From Sphingomonas lacunae (GTDB lineage: Bacteria; Pseudomonadota; Alphaproteobacteria; Sphingomonadales; Sphingomonadaceae): DNA of 64,000 bases. Where the stretch lies: positions 1,488,001-1,552,000 of the forward strand of contig NZ_CP053015.1 of NCBI RefSeq assembly GCF_012979535.1. Reading direction: 5' to 3'. Each line of letters opens with the position of its first letter. Within the stretch, counting starts at the first letter, position 1. A program made the translations under genes and the position numbers. Positions 54,797-62,012 of the stretch are shown here, piece after piece. The notes beneath the pieces are model-generated. The model searched no databases. It was given only the letters and a program-made list of their open reading frames with translations, and was not told the DNA's origin.

Positions 54797-55729
54797 CCCA
54801 ACAAGGACTTGTGTTAGTTCATTAACCTGCATTTTGTTGTGTAAGTTTGCTGCAGCGGCGAGTGAGCCATCCTGCAGTTGGCCATAAATTTCATCAGCCA
54901 TTGACTGCTCGATAGCGGCTCCGACAAAAAACAAAGCAGGTGCAGCGCATTTTCTTTCTGCAAATGCTTGGCGAACTCGCTCAAGTGCAGATCTTGCAGT
55001 CTTCCAATGCTCATCTGCCCCAGCGGGGTCGATACCACCCTTAAGTTCACCACACGCCAAGATCGATCGAGGTTGCTCCAGTACAGAAGGATCGAAGCGA
55101 CCAGAGTTTAGCAAAATGAAGTCAATGTTTTTATTTATAAATTTTGGTTTTCGATCAAAAATGAGCGTCCTGGCTTCCCACATGATCGACGTGATTTTAC
55201 CATTGCCGTTGCGATCTGCGTGCCAACGAATTTGAGCGCGCTCAAGGTAGCTGCAGATATGATCTGATAATTCATTTTGCGCGCGCTGCCCAATAACATT
55301 TCTCATTGAGCCACCGAGGGCGTCGCCGCAAGTTAGAAGGTAGCGACGCTCAAGTTCAGCGAGATATTCTGGTTCTTTTAATCGTGGCAATTCGATTGTC
55401 GCGCTGATTATTTGGGAGCACAAAGCGGGGCCAAGCTGGCGAGACCCCTTTGCAGAGAGAGCGCAAGCGCCAAGCGCAAACTGATAAAGCCGTTGGTCAG
55501 CCTCTATATCAGCCACAGAATTGATTCGATTGGCAAATCTCGAAAAATGATCGGCAATGGCGTGAAATTCGTTTGCCCTCCTACCTTTTTCTTGAGCTTG
55601 CCAACGGAAACCCTCGACTGTGTCGCGACGGGTCGTAACAAGCGACTGGGGATTGGGTACGGTTTGCACGATGCCTCCGCGAACGATGTTGGAGGCTTGA
55701 TGCTGGCACAGTTCCTCTTGATGGTCCAC
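54791..55729 (-). CDS. type II restriction endonuclease, AvaI/BsoBI-like
   Basis: 312 aa. The block SILACGELKGGIDPAGADEH continues as WKTARSALERVR and matches my memory of the AvaI/BsoBI family. A PD-(D/E)xK site can be drawn as Asp203 (NIDFILL), Glu228 and Lys230 (GELK), similar in spacing to the catalytic trio of BsoBI. It ends tail to tail with the methyltransferase gene, overlapping by 6 bp. The start is a GTG at 55729. Predicted cleavage at CYCGRG follows from the family, not from this sequence. Confidence 0.8.
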   Translation of the reverse strand: MDHQEELCQHQASNIVRGGIVQTVPNPQSLVTTRRDTVEGFRWQAQEKGRRANEFHAIADHFSRFANRINSVADIEADQRLYQFALGACALSAKGSRQLGPALCSQIISATIELPRLKEPEYLAELERRYLLTCGDALGGSMRNVIGQRAQNELSDHICSYLERAQIRWHADRNGNGKITSIMWEARTLIFDRKPKFINKNIDFILLNSGRFDPSVLEQPRSILACGELKGGIDPAGADEHWKTARSALERVRQAFAERKCAAPALFFVGAAIEQSMADEIYGQLQDGSLAAAANLHNKMQVNELTQVLVGL

Positions 55730-55769
55730 AGGAAAGACCTAAGAAAGCAGTATGTTCGGCTTAGGCCTC

Positions 55770-56114
55770 TTACGTTTTCAGAAACGCGAGGAAATCGTCT
55801 ATCACCGCTTCCGTCGGCCTGCATCCTGCAAGCTTCTCGTTCGTCACACCGACGATCTGCTCAGCATCTGGTGACATTGGCGTTGAAGGCCTTGCCCACT
55901 CATCAAACTCGTCATCCTCGTCCCAGCGATTCACAGCGTAAAAATGGATGATATCGCCCTTTTCAGGCGTGAGTGCGCTCATCTCGAAACGGATGATCAT
56001 ATCGCGTTCGATACCGCGAATGCCCTGCTTCACCAGATCTGAGCCACCGAGCATATACAGCTCGAATAAGCTGTCATGACGCCTGCGCCTGCTATCTTGA
56101 AGATCTGGCCTCAT
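55770..56114 (-). CDS. truncated DnaQ/epsilon-like exonuclease domain protein
   Basis: 114 aa. Residues 38-113 follow the first half of a DEDD exonuclease: IRFEMSALTPEKGDIIHFYAV aligns to the Exo I strand-turn (split here: IRFEM and SALTPEKGD), then ARPSTPMSPDAEQIVGVTNE and DDFLAFL. In active enzymes the first block has Asp-x-Glu; here the Asp is Arg (RFE). The chain stops just where Exo II and III should follow. So it is unlikely to be catalytic: a decayed gene or a small binding protein. It overlaps the upstream gene by 4 bp (ATGA), suggesting it is still translated. Confidence 0.6.
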   Translation of the reverse strand: MRPDLQDSRRRRHDSLFELYMLGGSDLVKQGIRGIERDMIIRFEMSALTPEKGDIIHFYAVNRWDEDDEFDEWARPSTPMSPDAEQIVGVTNEKLAGCRPTEAVIDDFLAFLKT

Positions 56115-56551
56115 GACGTGAGCGCCTTCGCAGCCTGACGAAACCTTCGCTCTTCCGTGTCGCGTCCATAGATATGATGACGCAGCTGGTTCTTCTGGGA
56201 CTTCAGGGGAAGCGACGTGTCGGGAAGTGGTCTTGCGACCTGCTTTGCCCCTGTCTGCCCCATTGAGCGCCCCTGTGTCGCCTGTTTGGATTTCTGAGTG
56301 CGATTGACACGAGGCTGCTTGGGACGCTTCACAGGGGCTTTAGAGGGGAGGCTCTGCGCTGCTGGCTGCGACACGTGACCTTTTTCCTGTCGCTGAGCCT
56401 GCATCCAGTTTCGGCCATCGAGCTGATCGGTCAGGTCAGACTGCGCTGACGATAACAGCTCGATGCCCTGCTTGATCGCTCCATTGCCTCCCTGCGCTGC
56501 CTGCTTTGTCACCATCGCAATCCAGCGCCTCATCTCTTCTCGTGCATCCAT
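56111..56551 (-). CDS. basic Gln/Lys/Pro-rich orphan protein of the island
   Basis: 146 aa from the ATG at 56551. The N-terminal helix has MDAREEMRRWIAMVTKQAAQ; the middle and end are disordered-looking and basic (PVKRPKQPRVNRTQKSKQ), so nucleic-acid binding is possible. No known domain. The ATG is in the 3' arm of a 15-bp perfect inverted repeat and its ribosome site GGAAGAGGA is in the loop. A GTG at 56584 also opens the frame but would lack a ribosome site. Confidence 0.55.
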   Translation of the reverse strand: MDAREEMRRWIAMVTKQAAQGGNGAIKQGIELLSSAQSDLTDQLDGRNWMQAQRQEKGHVSQPAAQSLPSKAPVKRPKQPRVNRTQKSKQATQGRSMGQTGAKQVARPLPDTSLPLKSQKNQLRHHIYGRDTEERRFRQAAKALTS

Positions 56552-56590
56552 CGTGATAAATCCTCTTCCGAGTGTATTTATCACGATGGA
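56547..56590 (-). promoter_or_regulatory. 15-bp perfect inverted repeat around the ribosome site of the orphan gene
   Basis: TCCATCGTGATAAAT (56547-56561) and its exact complement (56576-56590) flank a 14-nt spacer. On the minus strand the spacer contains CGGAAGAGG, the ribosome site, and the downstream arm contains the ATG. It may be a dimer-bound operator or an RNA hairpin that hides the start codon. There is no following U-run, so it is not a terminator. Confidence 0.7.
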
Positions 56591-56611
56591 TCACAGGTCA
56601 GGCCTCTGACA

Positions 56612-57166
56612 TTATGCTGCTTCGTCCTTCAGAACATTCATGGGAATCATGAACTTCTTCTGGGCGGCTCCATTATCGTTGGCGGCCTTACGATGATTGG
56701 TAAGCAGCATGTTGAGGCGCTTAGAGTTATAGACGTATGCCATTCCCTTGTCATGGGGATGGGGCAAAACTACGCCGAAGCCAAGCTCCTCATGAAACCG
56801 CTTCAAACGCTCAGCGCGCTCAGCAGTGACGTGGATGTAGGCAAGGTCGTGATAGTCGCGGAGATGCGCGATCAAGGCCGCGGCAGCGCCATTATGCCTA
56901 TACTCCTTCTCGATCAGCATCTCCTCGAGCGAGCAAACACGGCAGTTCCTGATGCTCAGCACATTCCTTTCTTTAACCGCAATCCGTGCATATCCGACAG
57001 AAGCATCCTGATTTTCAATACGAATGTATTTTGAGCGATAACTACACATCATTTGGCGAACTTGGGCATCATAAGGCTGAATATTACCATCGTATTCCTC
57101 ACGGAACCTGAGGTTCCAGTAGTCCTTCTCTTTTTGGCTGGTGATGATCTTAAATTCCCACTGCAT
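56612..57166 (-). CDS. GNAT-family acetyltransferase of the island
   Basis: 184 aa. Acetyl-CoA loop region IEKEYRHNGAAAALIAHLRD (the R/Q-x-x-G-x-G/A signature is loosened to RHNGAA), followed by AYIHVTAERAERLKRFHEEL and GFGVVLPHP. The C-terminal 40 residues are basic. Substrate unknown; self-synthase or autoinducer-like acyltransferases share some features, and a protein-acetylating toxin is possible, but there is no paired antitoxin of a known type. Confidence 0.72.
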   Translation of the reverse strand: MQWEFKIITSQKEKDYWNLRFREEYDGNIQPYDAQVRQMMCSYRSKYIRIENQDASVGYARIAVKERNVLSIRNCRVCSLEEMLIEKEYRHNGAAAALIAHLRDYHDLAYIHVTAERAERLKRFHEELGFGVVLPHPHDKGMAYVYNSKRLNMLLTNHRKAANDNGAAQKKFMIPMNVLKDEAA

Positions 57167-57190
57167 GATATTTCTCCTCTGCCTGTCCGA

Positions 57191-57526
57191 TTACGCCGCC
57201 AGCGCGATGCCGCTGACGATCACGTCAGCGACACGCTCACATTCTTCCGCAGTCTTGCAGCCTGCGAACTCACGCACATTCTCGATGTTGATCAGCGTGT
57301 AGATCGCGCCAGCATTGTCTTCGCGTTCGCTTGCGAACAGTTCGAAGATCGCATCGACCTGACCACAATGTGCGCAAACGTTGATGCCGATGAATGCGTC
57401 AGCATTGAAGCTATGAATGCCAAGATCACAGCACGAGAGCGTTGCGATCAAGTTATCCTCATGTTGCTCGCCGTAGTAAACAAACAGAGGGATTTGGGTA
57501 TGATTATTAATATGAAACATTTTCAT
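57191..57526 (-). CDS. hypothetical protein, 111 aa
   Basis: No known family. Contains four or five Cys, including CAHCG and LSCCDLG, which might bind a metal, and an acidic C-terminal half. 24 bp upstream of the GNAT gene on the same strand; the two are likely cotranscribed from the AT-rich divergent region at 57527-57662. Confidence 0.55.
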   Translation of the reverse strand: MKMFHINNHTQIPLFVYYGEQHEDNLIATLSCCDLGIHSFNADAFIGINVCAHCGQVDAIFELFASEREDNAGAIYTLINIENVREFAGCKTAEECERVADVIVSGIALAA

Positions 57527-57662
57527 TGACTTTCTTCGTTATTTGGTTACGGTTGTTTTGCATTGCACGACTGCTTTGCTAAGTTCACACTATTCAAAAA
57601 TCGCACTGGATTCATCAAACGTGTCGGCCTAGAGCGGTGTCGTTAAGGCGCTTGGAGGTCGC

Positions 57663-58463
57663 ATGTTTGAGAAGATGCTCTACGGCGGTAAGTCGCTGTA
57701 TTTCCGCTACGCTCCGCCACTGACCGATCTTGATGCGATCTCTGACGACGAGCTGCCCAATGCGCCGTACGTTGGTGCACCGAAGCACAAACGCAGCGTC
57801 TATTTCTATTGGTGGGCATTTCTGCGCGAGAACGAGGATTACATAGCTTGCTGTGATGCAGGCGGCACTGGCTCGATGCAGCAGCTTTACGCAGACTTCG
57901 GCGATGTTCGCGGTGACTCGTTCATGGACTGGTGGCGGGCGGGTGGACGGCTGCTGTTTTGCGAACCGCCAGAAGAGCCCATCTCCACCTACCTATCGCC
58001 GCCGACTGATCAGATTTCGCAAGATCGCGTTTTGCTCAGTGTCCCTGTCACGGGCGATTTGGAGCGCACGATGGCTGAAATGCGAAAGATTCTGAGGGAG
58101 GCGTTTGAATACGAAAGACGGCGCAGAATTAGGGAGGAAGGCGCCGTCGATGCATTCAGCCGAGCGAATTATCCCGTGTTTAAAAAGCCCGTTCTGACTG
58201 CGCTTCATGAGAGGTTGGTCGTGCATCAAGCGAGAAAAGAAAACCCGAATGCTTCGCTCTACGAGATTGGCAAAATGACAGGCGTTGCTCAAAGAACGGC
58301 GGGCGTTGAGGGCGGCGCGGAGCACAGGAACGTTGTGGGAGCAAGCGTAAGCCGCTCATTGAAAGAAGCCAAAGCTCTGATCTACAATGTCGGTAGCGGG
58401 CGGTTTCCCGATACGACGCCGCCGCCAAAGGTGAGCACGGAAAGCATGGCTAAATCGGCCTGA
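57663..58463 (+). CDS. conserved mobile-element protein with WW-FLR motif, unknown function
   Basis: 266 aa, soluble. The segment SVYFYWWAFLRENEDYIACC followed by GGTG and DFGDVRGDSFMDWWRAGGRL resembles hypothetical proteins I have seen in integrative elements of Proteobacteria. The C-terminal part has a helix-turn-helix-like stretch (SLYEIGKMTGVAQRT) followed by a degenerate repeat of the same. It is divergent from the 57191 gene and heads a rightward run of three genes. Confidence 0.62.
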   Translation: MFEKMLYGGKSLYFRYAPPLTDLDAISDDELPNAPYVGAPKHKRSVYFYWWAFLRENEDYIACCDAGGTGSMQQLYADFGDVRGDSFMDWWRAGGRLLFCEPPEEPISTYLSPPTDQISQDRVLLSVPVTGDLERTMAEMRKILREAFEYERRRRIREEGAVDAFSRANYPVFKKPVLTALHERLVVHQARKENPNASLYEIGKMTGVAQRTAGVEGGAEHRNVVGASVSRSLKEAKALIYNVGSGRFPDTTPPPKVSTESMAKSA

Positions 58464-58480
58464 TACTGCTGAGCTTCGGT

Positions 58481-59098
58481 GTGACACATTCAGACGAAAA
58501 GCGGCTCGAAAAATTACAAGGTTTGCTGGCGCGTCTGAGGCGTGGCGAAAACGTGCAAAACCGTCAGCTTCAAACATGGCTCGGTGAGCAAGGTTTCAAG
58601 GTATTCGAGGATACTTGGTCCAACGTGGTTGAGCTTCGCAACACGCTGACATCCAAGCCAGGTGAGTTGATCGAGTATGAGATGCTGCTGAAGAAGGCGA
58701 TCATGCTCTACAATCGCGGCGAAGCGGCAAGTCTGAAAGGGCAAGCTTCAGCGCGCAGGTTTCATGCAAAGGCGCAGGCAGCGTTCGAGAAGGCACTGCT
58801 CAGGCTGGAAGAGATGATGGGTCAAGATCCGTCGTTGCAGATGTGGCTCGACAGGCACTGCGACTTCACCGCTCAGGGAACCTTGTCTCTCGACCCAATT
58901 GGAATGCCACGTGTGATCACCAGTCGCAGTCCAGATAATCAGAGCAGTGTTGGCTCGAAGCTGCGCAGCAAGCGCGATTGCAAGATCGCGGCAGTCGAAG
59001 CGGAAATTGAACGTATCAGGAATCCGCGAGAGGAATCAGATGACGAACTGATCGCGCAAAAACTACAGAGATTGCGGCAGATGGCAGGAAAACGGTAG
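58481..59098 (+). CDS. hypothetical protein, 205 aa, mostly helical
   Basis: GTG start 17 bp after the previous stop. Charged helical protein: N-terminal LEKLQGLLARLRRGENVQNR, a middle with ALLRLEEMMGQDPSLQMWLD, and a basic-then-acidic C-terminal helix. Coiled-coil-like end (AAVEAEIERIRNPREESDDE). No known domain. Same operon as the genes at 57663 and 59150. Confidence 0.58.
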   Translation: MTHSDEKRLEKLQGLLARLRRGENVQNRQLQTWLGEQGFKVFEDTWSNVVELRNTLTSKPGELIEYEMLLKKAIMLYNRGEAASLKGQASARRFHAKAQAAFEKALLRLEEMMGQDPSLQMWLDRHCDFTAQGTLSLDPIGMPRVITSRSPDNQSSVGSKLRSKRDCKIAAVEAEIERIRNPREESDDELIAQKLQRLRQMAGKR

Positions 59099-59149
59099 GA
59101 ATATCAATGTGAAGGATGCAGAATCGCGTTCTCGAAACAGGAGAACATT

Positions 59150-59575
59150 ATGTCGGTTATCGCATCTCTCAAGCTTGTCGAGTTCAAGCCTGAAACCTCT
59201 CAAGGGCGCATCTTCATGCGTCGTCGCAAGCTCGCTGACAAAATCGACCAGCAGATCAATCTCGCATCTGATCCAGCCTATGCCCCCACGAAGATCGTCA
59301 CCGTCACTGACAGTGAAGGCAATCAGCAACGCAAGGAAGTCGCTAAGCGCATCAAGCGTTGGTGGGTCGCAAACAGCGACGGCACGGTTCAGCTTACTGT
59401 GCGCTATGGCAGCAAGCCCCTTGAGCTTGCGAAGGGCAAGAACGCGATTCAGTGCAGCGATACCAACGAAATCAGCATGGTGCTGGGTAAGGTGAAAGAA
59501 GCTGTGCTGAACGGTGAGCTTGACGCTATGCTGGAGACTGTGACTGTGGTGGGACGTAAGGCTAAGAGGGCGTAG
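59150..59575 (+). CDS. DUF6641-like protein
   Basis: 141 aa. The pattern SLKLVEFKPE, an early Arg-rich FMRRRKLADKIDQQI, AKRIKRWWVANSDGTVQLTV and RYGSKPLELAKGKNAI matches what I recall for the DUF6641 family, small proteins common on mobile elements and in alphaproteobacterial islands; the name is from memory, the function unknown. 51 bp after the previous gene, with AGGAGA before the ATG. Confidence 0.65.
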   Translation: MSVIASLKLVEFKPETSQGRIFMRRRKLADKIDQQINLASDPAYAPTKIVTVTDSEGNQQRKEVAKRIKRWWVANSDGTVQLTVRYGSKPLELAKGKNAIQCSDTNEISMVLGKVKEAVLNGELDAMLETVTVVGRKAKRA

Positions 59576-59754
59576 AGATTCGTTGGGATTGTGCAGGTTG
59601 AAACTGACGCAATGTGTAACGTAAGCGACCTCAAGCTCTGAATTATCCAAGATATTGAAATATAAAGATAAAAAGTCCTTGCACGCAGTTACACAAAAGA
59701 CTGAAATCCTTATAAGTGATTGGTTGTAAATGGAAATATCGACGGCGCTCTATC
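59576..59754. other. right attachment arm of the element, non-coding
   Basis: AT-rich. Holds TTGTGCAGGTTGA (59589-59601), the inverted form of the left-arm TCAACCTGCACAA, a GTGTAAC word at 59614-59620 and AGTTACACAAAA (59687-59698), identical to the left arm. No gene is supported here. Confidence 0.6.
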
Positions 59755-59764
59755 GAGTGGGAGT
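59755..59764 (+). repeat. attR core of the guaA element
   Basis: GAGTGGGAGT in the context ATC GAG TGG GAG TGA, which reads Ile-Glu-Trp-Glu-stop, the same peptide end as guaA. This is probably the displaced end of the host guaA. Confidence 0.85.
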
Positions 59765-59800
59765 GAGCGGGTTTTGAGCGGAAGCGGGCGAGCGGAGGCA

Positions 59801-59965
59801 TTGTTTGGCATCCGGGCCGTTCTGCTCGGGCTTATCGCGGCCGCTCTGCTCGCCCTGCTGCTGATCTTTGCTATCGCGGGAGCATGTTCCGGTTGGGTTG
59901 CGTTCCGTGTTGCCAGCACCGCCGGACAGCGGGCACGGGACCCAAAGCCAAACTCTCTTGGTTGA
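59801..59965 (+). CDS. possible small membrane protein (weak)
   Basis: A TTG at 59801 with GGAGG just before it would give 54 aa containing one long hydrophobic helix (AVLLGLIAAALLALLLIFAI) and a polar end. Just outside attR, in host DNA. The ribosome site is too close to the TTG and the minus strand is also open. It may be no more than a chance frame in GC-rich DNA. Confidence 0.28.
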   Translation: MFGIRAVLLGLIAAALLALLLIFAIAGACSGWVAFRVASTAGQRARDPKPNSLG

Positions 59966-59992
59966 ACAGCCGCATTTTCAGCAGCGCGCGGA

Positions 59993-60487
59993 TTAATCCA
60001 CCTCCACAAACTTCCCCGCGTCCCGGTCCTTCCTCACCTTCAGCCCGTCGAACACCTCGCCGCTCATGGCGATCCACACGCCCGGCGCCGCAACCTGCGC
60101 CGTGGCAAAGGCTAGCCCCAGGTTGAAGCTGGCGTCGCTCTCGGCAAAGCGGGCGGGGGACAGGGCGCCGGTCAGGACGATGGTCTTGCCCGGCACCTCC
60201 TGCGCCAGCACTTTCGCCGTCTCTGTCATCGTGTCGGTGCCATGGGTGACGATGATCCGCGTCTCCGCCGCCTCACGCGCAGTCGCGGCGATCAGCGCAC
60301 GGTCAGCGTCGGTCAGCTCCAGGCTGTCCTTGCGCATGAGCTCAACGATGCGGAAGGGCAGGGCGACCCGGGCTTCCTTGAGCAGGCTGCCGATGGCACT
60401 ATCGGCAATCTGATATTCGGACAGCGCATCAAAATAGCTTTTGTCGATGGTGCCGCCGGTGGTCAGGATGAGGATCGATCGGGTCAT
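59993..60487 (-). CDS. short asparaginase-family protein (one domain)
   Basis: 164 aa from the ATG at 60487. It has the N-terminal asparaginase domain with both active-site threonine motifs, ILTTGGTIDKSY and VTHGTDTMTETAK, but not the C-terminal domain of a standard asparaginase (about 330 aa). Similar one-domain proteins are common in Proteobacteria. Whether it hydrolyses asparagine is unknown. It is divergent from ypeA with only 38 bp between starts. Confidence 0.83.
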   Translation of the reverse strand: MTRSILILTTGGTIDKSYFDALSEYQIADSAIGSLLKEARVALPFRIVELMRKDSLELTDADRALIAATAREAAETRIIVTHGTDTMTETAKVLAQEVPGKTIVLTGALSPARFAESDASFNLGLAFATAQVAAPGVWIAMSGEVFDGLKVRKDRDAGKFVEVD

Positions 60488-60525
60488 GCCCCGCTCATAG
60501 CGGCTGGGCGGGGGGAGTGAAAGCA

Positions 60526-60954
60526 ATGCAGCCAGAGATTGAGATGGCCACCGCCGCGGATGCGACGGATGTCATCGCCCTGTGGCACAGCTGCGGCCTG
60601 ACCCGCCCTTGGAATGATCCGCAGGCCGATTTCGATCTCGCCCTGACAACGCCGACCAGTACCATTCTGACTGCCCGCAACCCAATGGCGATTGTCGGCA
60701 CAGTCATGGTCGGCTTCGATGGCCACAGGGGTTGGGTCTATTATCTGGCAGTGGACCCTTCGCTGCGCCGTTCCGGTCTGGGCCGGCACCTGATGGCCGC
60801 AGCGGAGGCATGGTTGCGCCGGGCCGGCTCCCCCAAGATCCAGTTGATGGTCCGTGGCGACAATCAGGCTGCCGTCGGATTCTATCAGGCGCTTGGCTAT
60901 CAGATACAGGATGTTCTCACCATTGGACGACGACTGGATGGTGGCAACAACTGA
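60526..60954 (+). CDS. ypeA: GNAT acetyltransferase, YpeA family
   Basis: 142 aa. The family pattern is clear: ALWHSCGLTRPWNDPQADFD, GTVMVGFDGHRGWVYYLAVD, RRSGLGRHLMAAAEAWL and FYQALGYQIQDVLTIGRRL. Substrate unknown. ATG at 60526 has GGGGGAG 8 bp before it. Confidence 0.92.
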   Translation: MQPEIEMATAADATDVIALWHSCGLTRPWNDPQADFDLALTTPTSTILTARNPMAIVGTVMVGFDGHRGWVYYLAVDPSLRRSGLGRHLMAAAEAWLRRAGSPKIQLMVRGDNQAAVGFYQALGYQIQDVLTIGRRLDGGNN

Positions 60955-61162
60955 TGTAGCGTCAATCATACCATGTTGATCGAGCGTGTTTTGGTTCGTT
61001 AAGCTGGCATTATTCATGTCAATTGGCGGGTAGGGCGATGAATACATCCATTTTGGACTGATTAATCCAATACAGTCGTTATGAACTCAACTTTGCATTT
61101 ATCTGCATTTTGCCTTAATTGTCGTTGCGGTCGCACAATAACGGCAGGCAAGGCAGTATATC
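60955..61162. other. intergenic region before the MarR-like gene
   Basis: 208 bp, AT-rich in the middle (61000-61130), which probably contains the promoter. No repeat, hairpin or small gene seen. Confidence 0.35.
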
Positions 61163-61573
61163 TTGGACCATTTGGCTCATGTCCATGAAGAAGGGGCGGC
61201 GGACATCCCAATTGAGGATGCCCGCAGGGCGGCGTTGATTCGCCGCTTCATGGCCTTCCGTCGACAGCGCAATACTGTCTTTCCCGAAGCATCGGGGACG
61301 GATGCCAACTGGCTGATCCTGGTCGAACTCTATCTGGCGGCGCTGGAACGGCGGCGGGAGAGTATTTCCAGCCTGTGCGTGGCCTCGGGGGCACCGGCAA
61401 CCACGGCATTGCGCTATATCCGGACGCTCACCGACGCTGGCATTGTTGTGCGTGATCCCGATCCGGAGGATGGCCGGCGTGTCTTTGTCAACATGCAGCC
61501 GGCCAGTGTCGCACAGATGAAGCAGCTGTTTGACGGCCTCGAACAGCAACTGGTGGCTCTTCTTTCGGCATGA
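61163..61573 (+). CDS. MarR-like winged-helix regulator
   Basis: 136 aa. A winged helix-turn-helix covers about residues 45-105: WLILVELYLAALERRRESIS, SLCVASGAPATTALRYIRTL and DAGIVVRDPDPEDGRRVFVN. No ATG in frame at the start; a TTG at 61163 (or 61172) is used, with AAGG upstream. The target is unknown. It stands alone after a 208-bp AT-richer gap. Confidence 0.78.
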   Translation: MDHLAHVHEEGAADIPIEDARRAALIRRFMAFRRQRNTVFPEASGTDANWLILVELYLAALERRRESISSLCVASGAPATTALRYIRTLTDAGIVVRDPDPEDGRRVFVNMQPASVAQMKQLFDGLEQQLVALLSA

Positions 61574-61655
61574 TGGGTTTGGATGTGATGCGCGCTGACT
61601 GGTCTTGTCGGGATGAATGACGCATAACGCAGTCTCTTGTGCCAAAGGGGCTGAC

Positions 61656-62003
61656 ATGACGCTGATGCTTTTCGGAATTCCCAATTGTGACACTGTTAAA
61701 AAGGCGCGTATCTGGCTGGATGCCAAGGGCAGCGCTTATCAGTTCCACGACTATAAAAAGGCCGGGATTGATGCCGCCACGCTCACCGGCTGGGCCCGTG
61801 AAGCGGGATGGGAGGTGCTCCTGAATCGGGCCGGGACCACGTTCCGCAAATTGCCCGATGAAGCGAAGGCTGGTCTGGATGAGGCCAAGGCAATTGCCCT
61901 GATGGTCGAACAGCCGAGCATGATCAAACGACCGGTCGTCACCGGGGCGGGACGCTTGCTGGTCGGCTTCAAACCGGCCGAATGGGAGGCAGTACTTGGT
62001 TGA
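61656..62003 (+). CDS. ArsC/Spx/YffB-family protein
   Basis: 115 aa thioredoxin-fold protein. From the ATG at 61656 (AAAGGGG upstream): LFGIPNCDTVKKARIWLD with a single Cys in place of CxxC, RAGTTFRKLPDEAKAGLD and IKRPVVTGAGRLLVGF. This is the YffB-like branch, not a true arsenate reductase by sequence. Its stop is just before the glycerophosphodiesterase. Confidence 0.87.
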   Translation: MTLMLFGIPNCDTVKKARIWLDAKGSAYQFHDYKKAGIDAATLTGWAREAGWEVLLNRAGTTFRKLPDEAKAGLDEAKAIALMVEQPSMIKRPVVTGAGRLLVGFKPAEWEAVLG

Positions 62004-62012
62004 TGCGCAGCC

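Larger units (their letters stand above)
49356..59764 (+). mobile_element. integrative element inserted at the 3' end of guaA
   Basis: About 10.4 kb, AT-richer than both flanks, bounded by the direct repeat GAGTGGGAGT. It carries an integrase next to the left end facing inward, a second recombinase, a restriction-modification pair, a GNAT protein and several orphan proteins. The guaA 3' end is an established integration site for genomic islands in many bacteria. No relaxase, coupling protein, replication, capsid or terminase gene is seen, so it is likely to need a helper for transfer or to be a resident island. Its edges follow from the core repeat; the exact crossover base is unknown. Confidence 0.88.
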
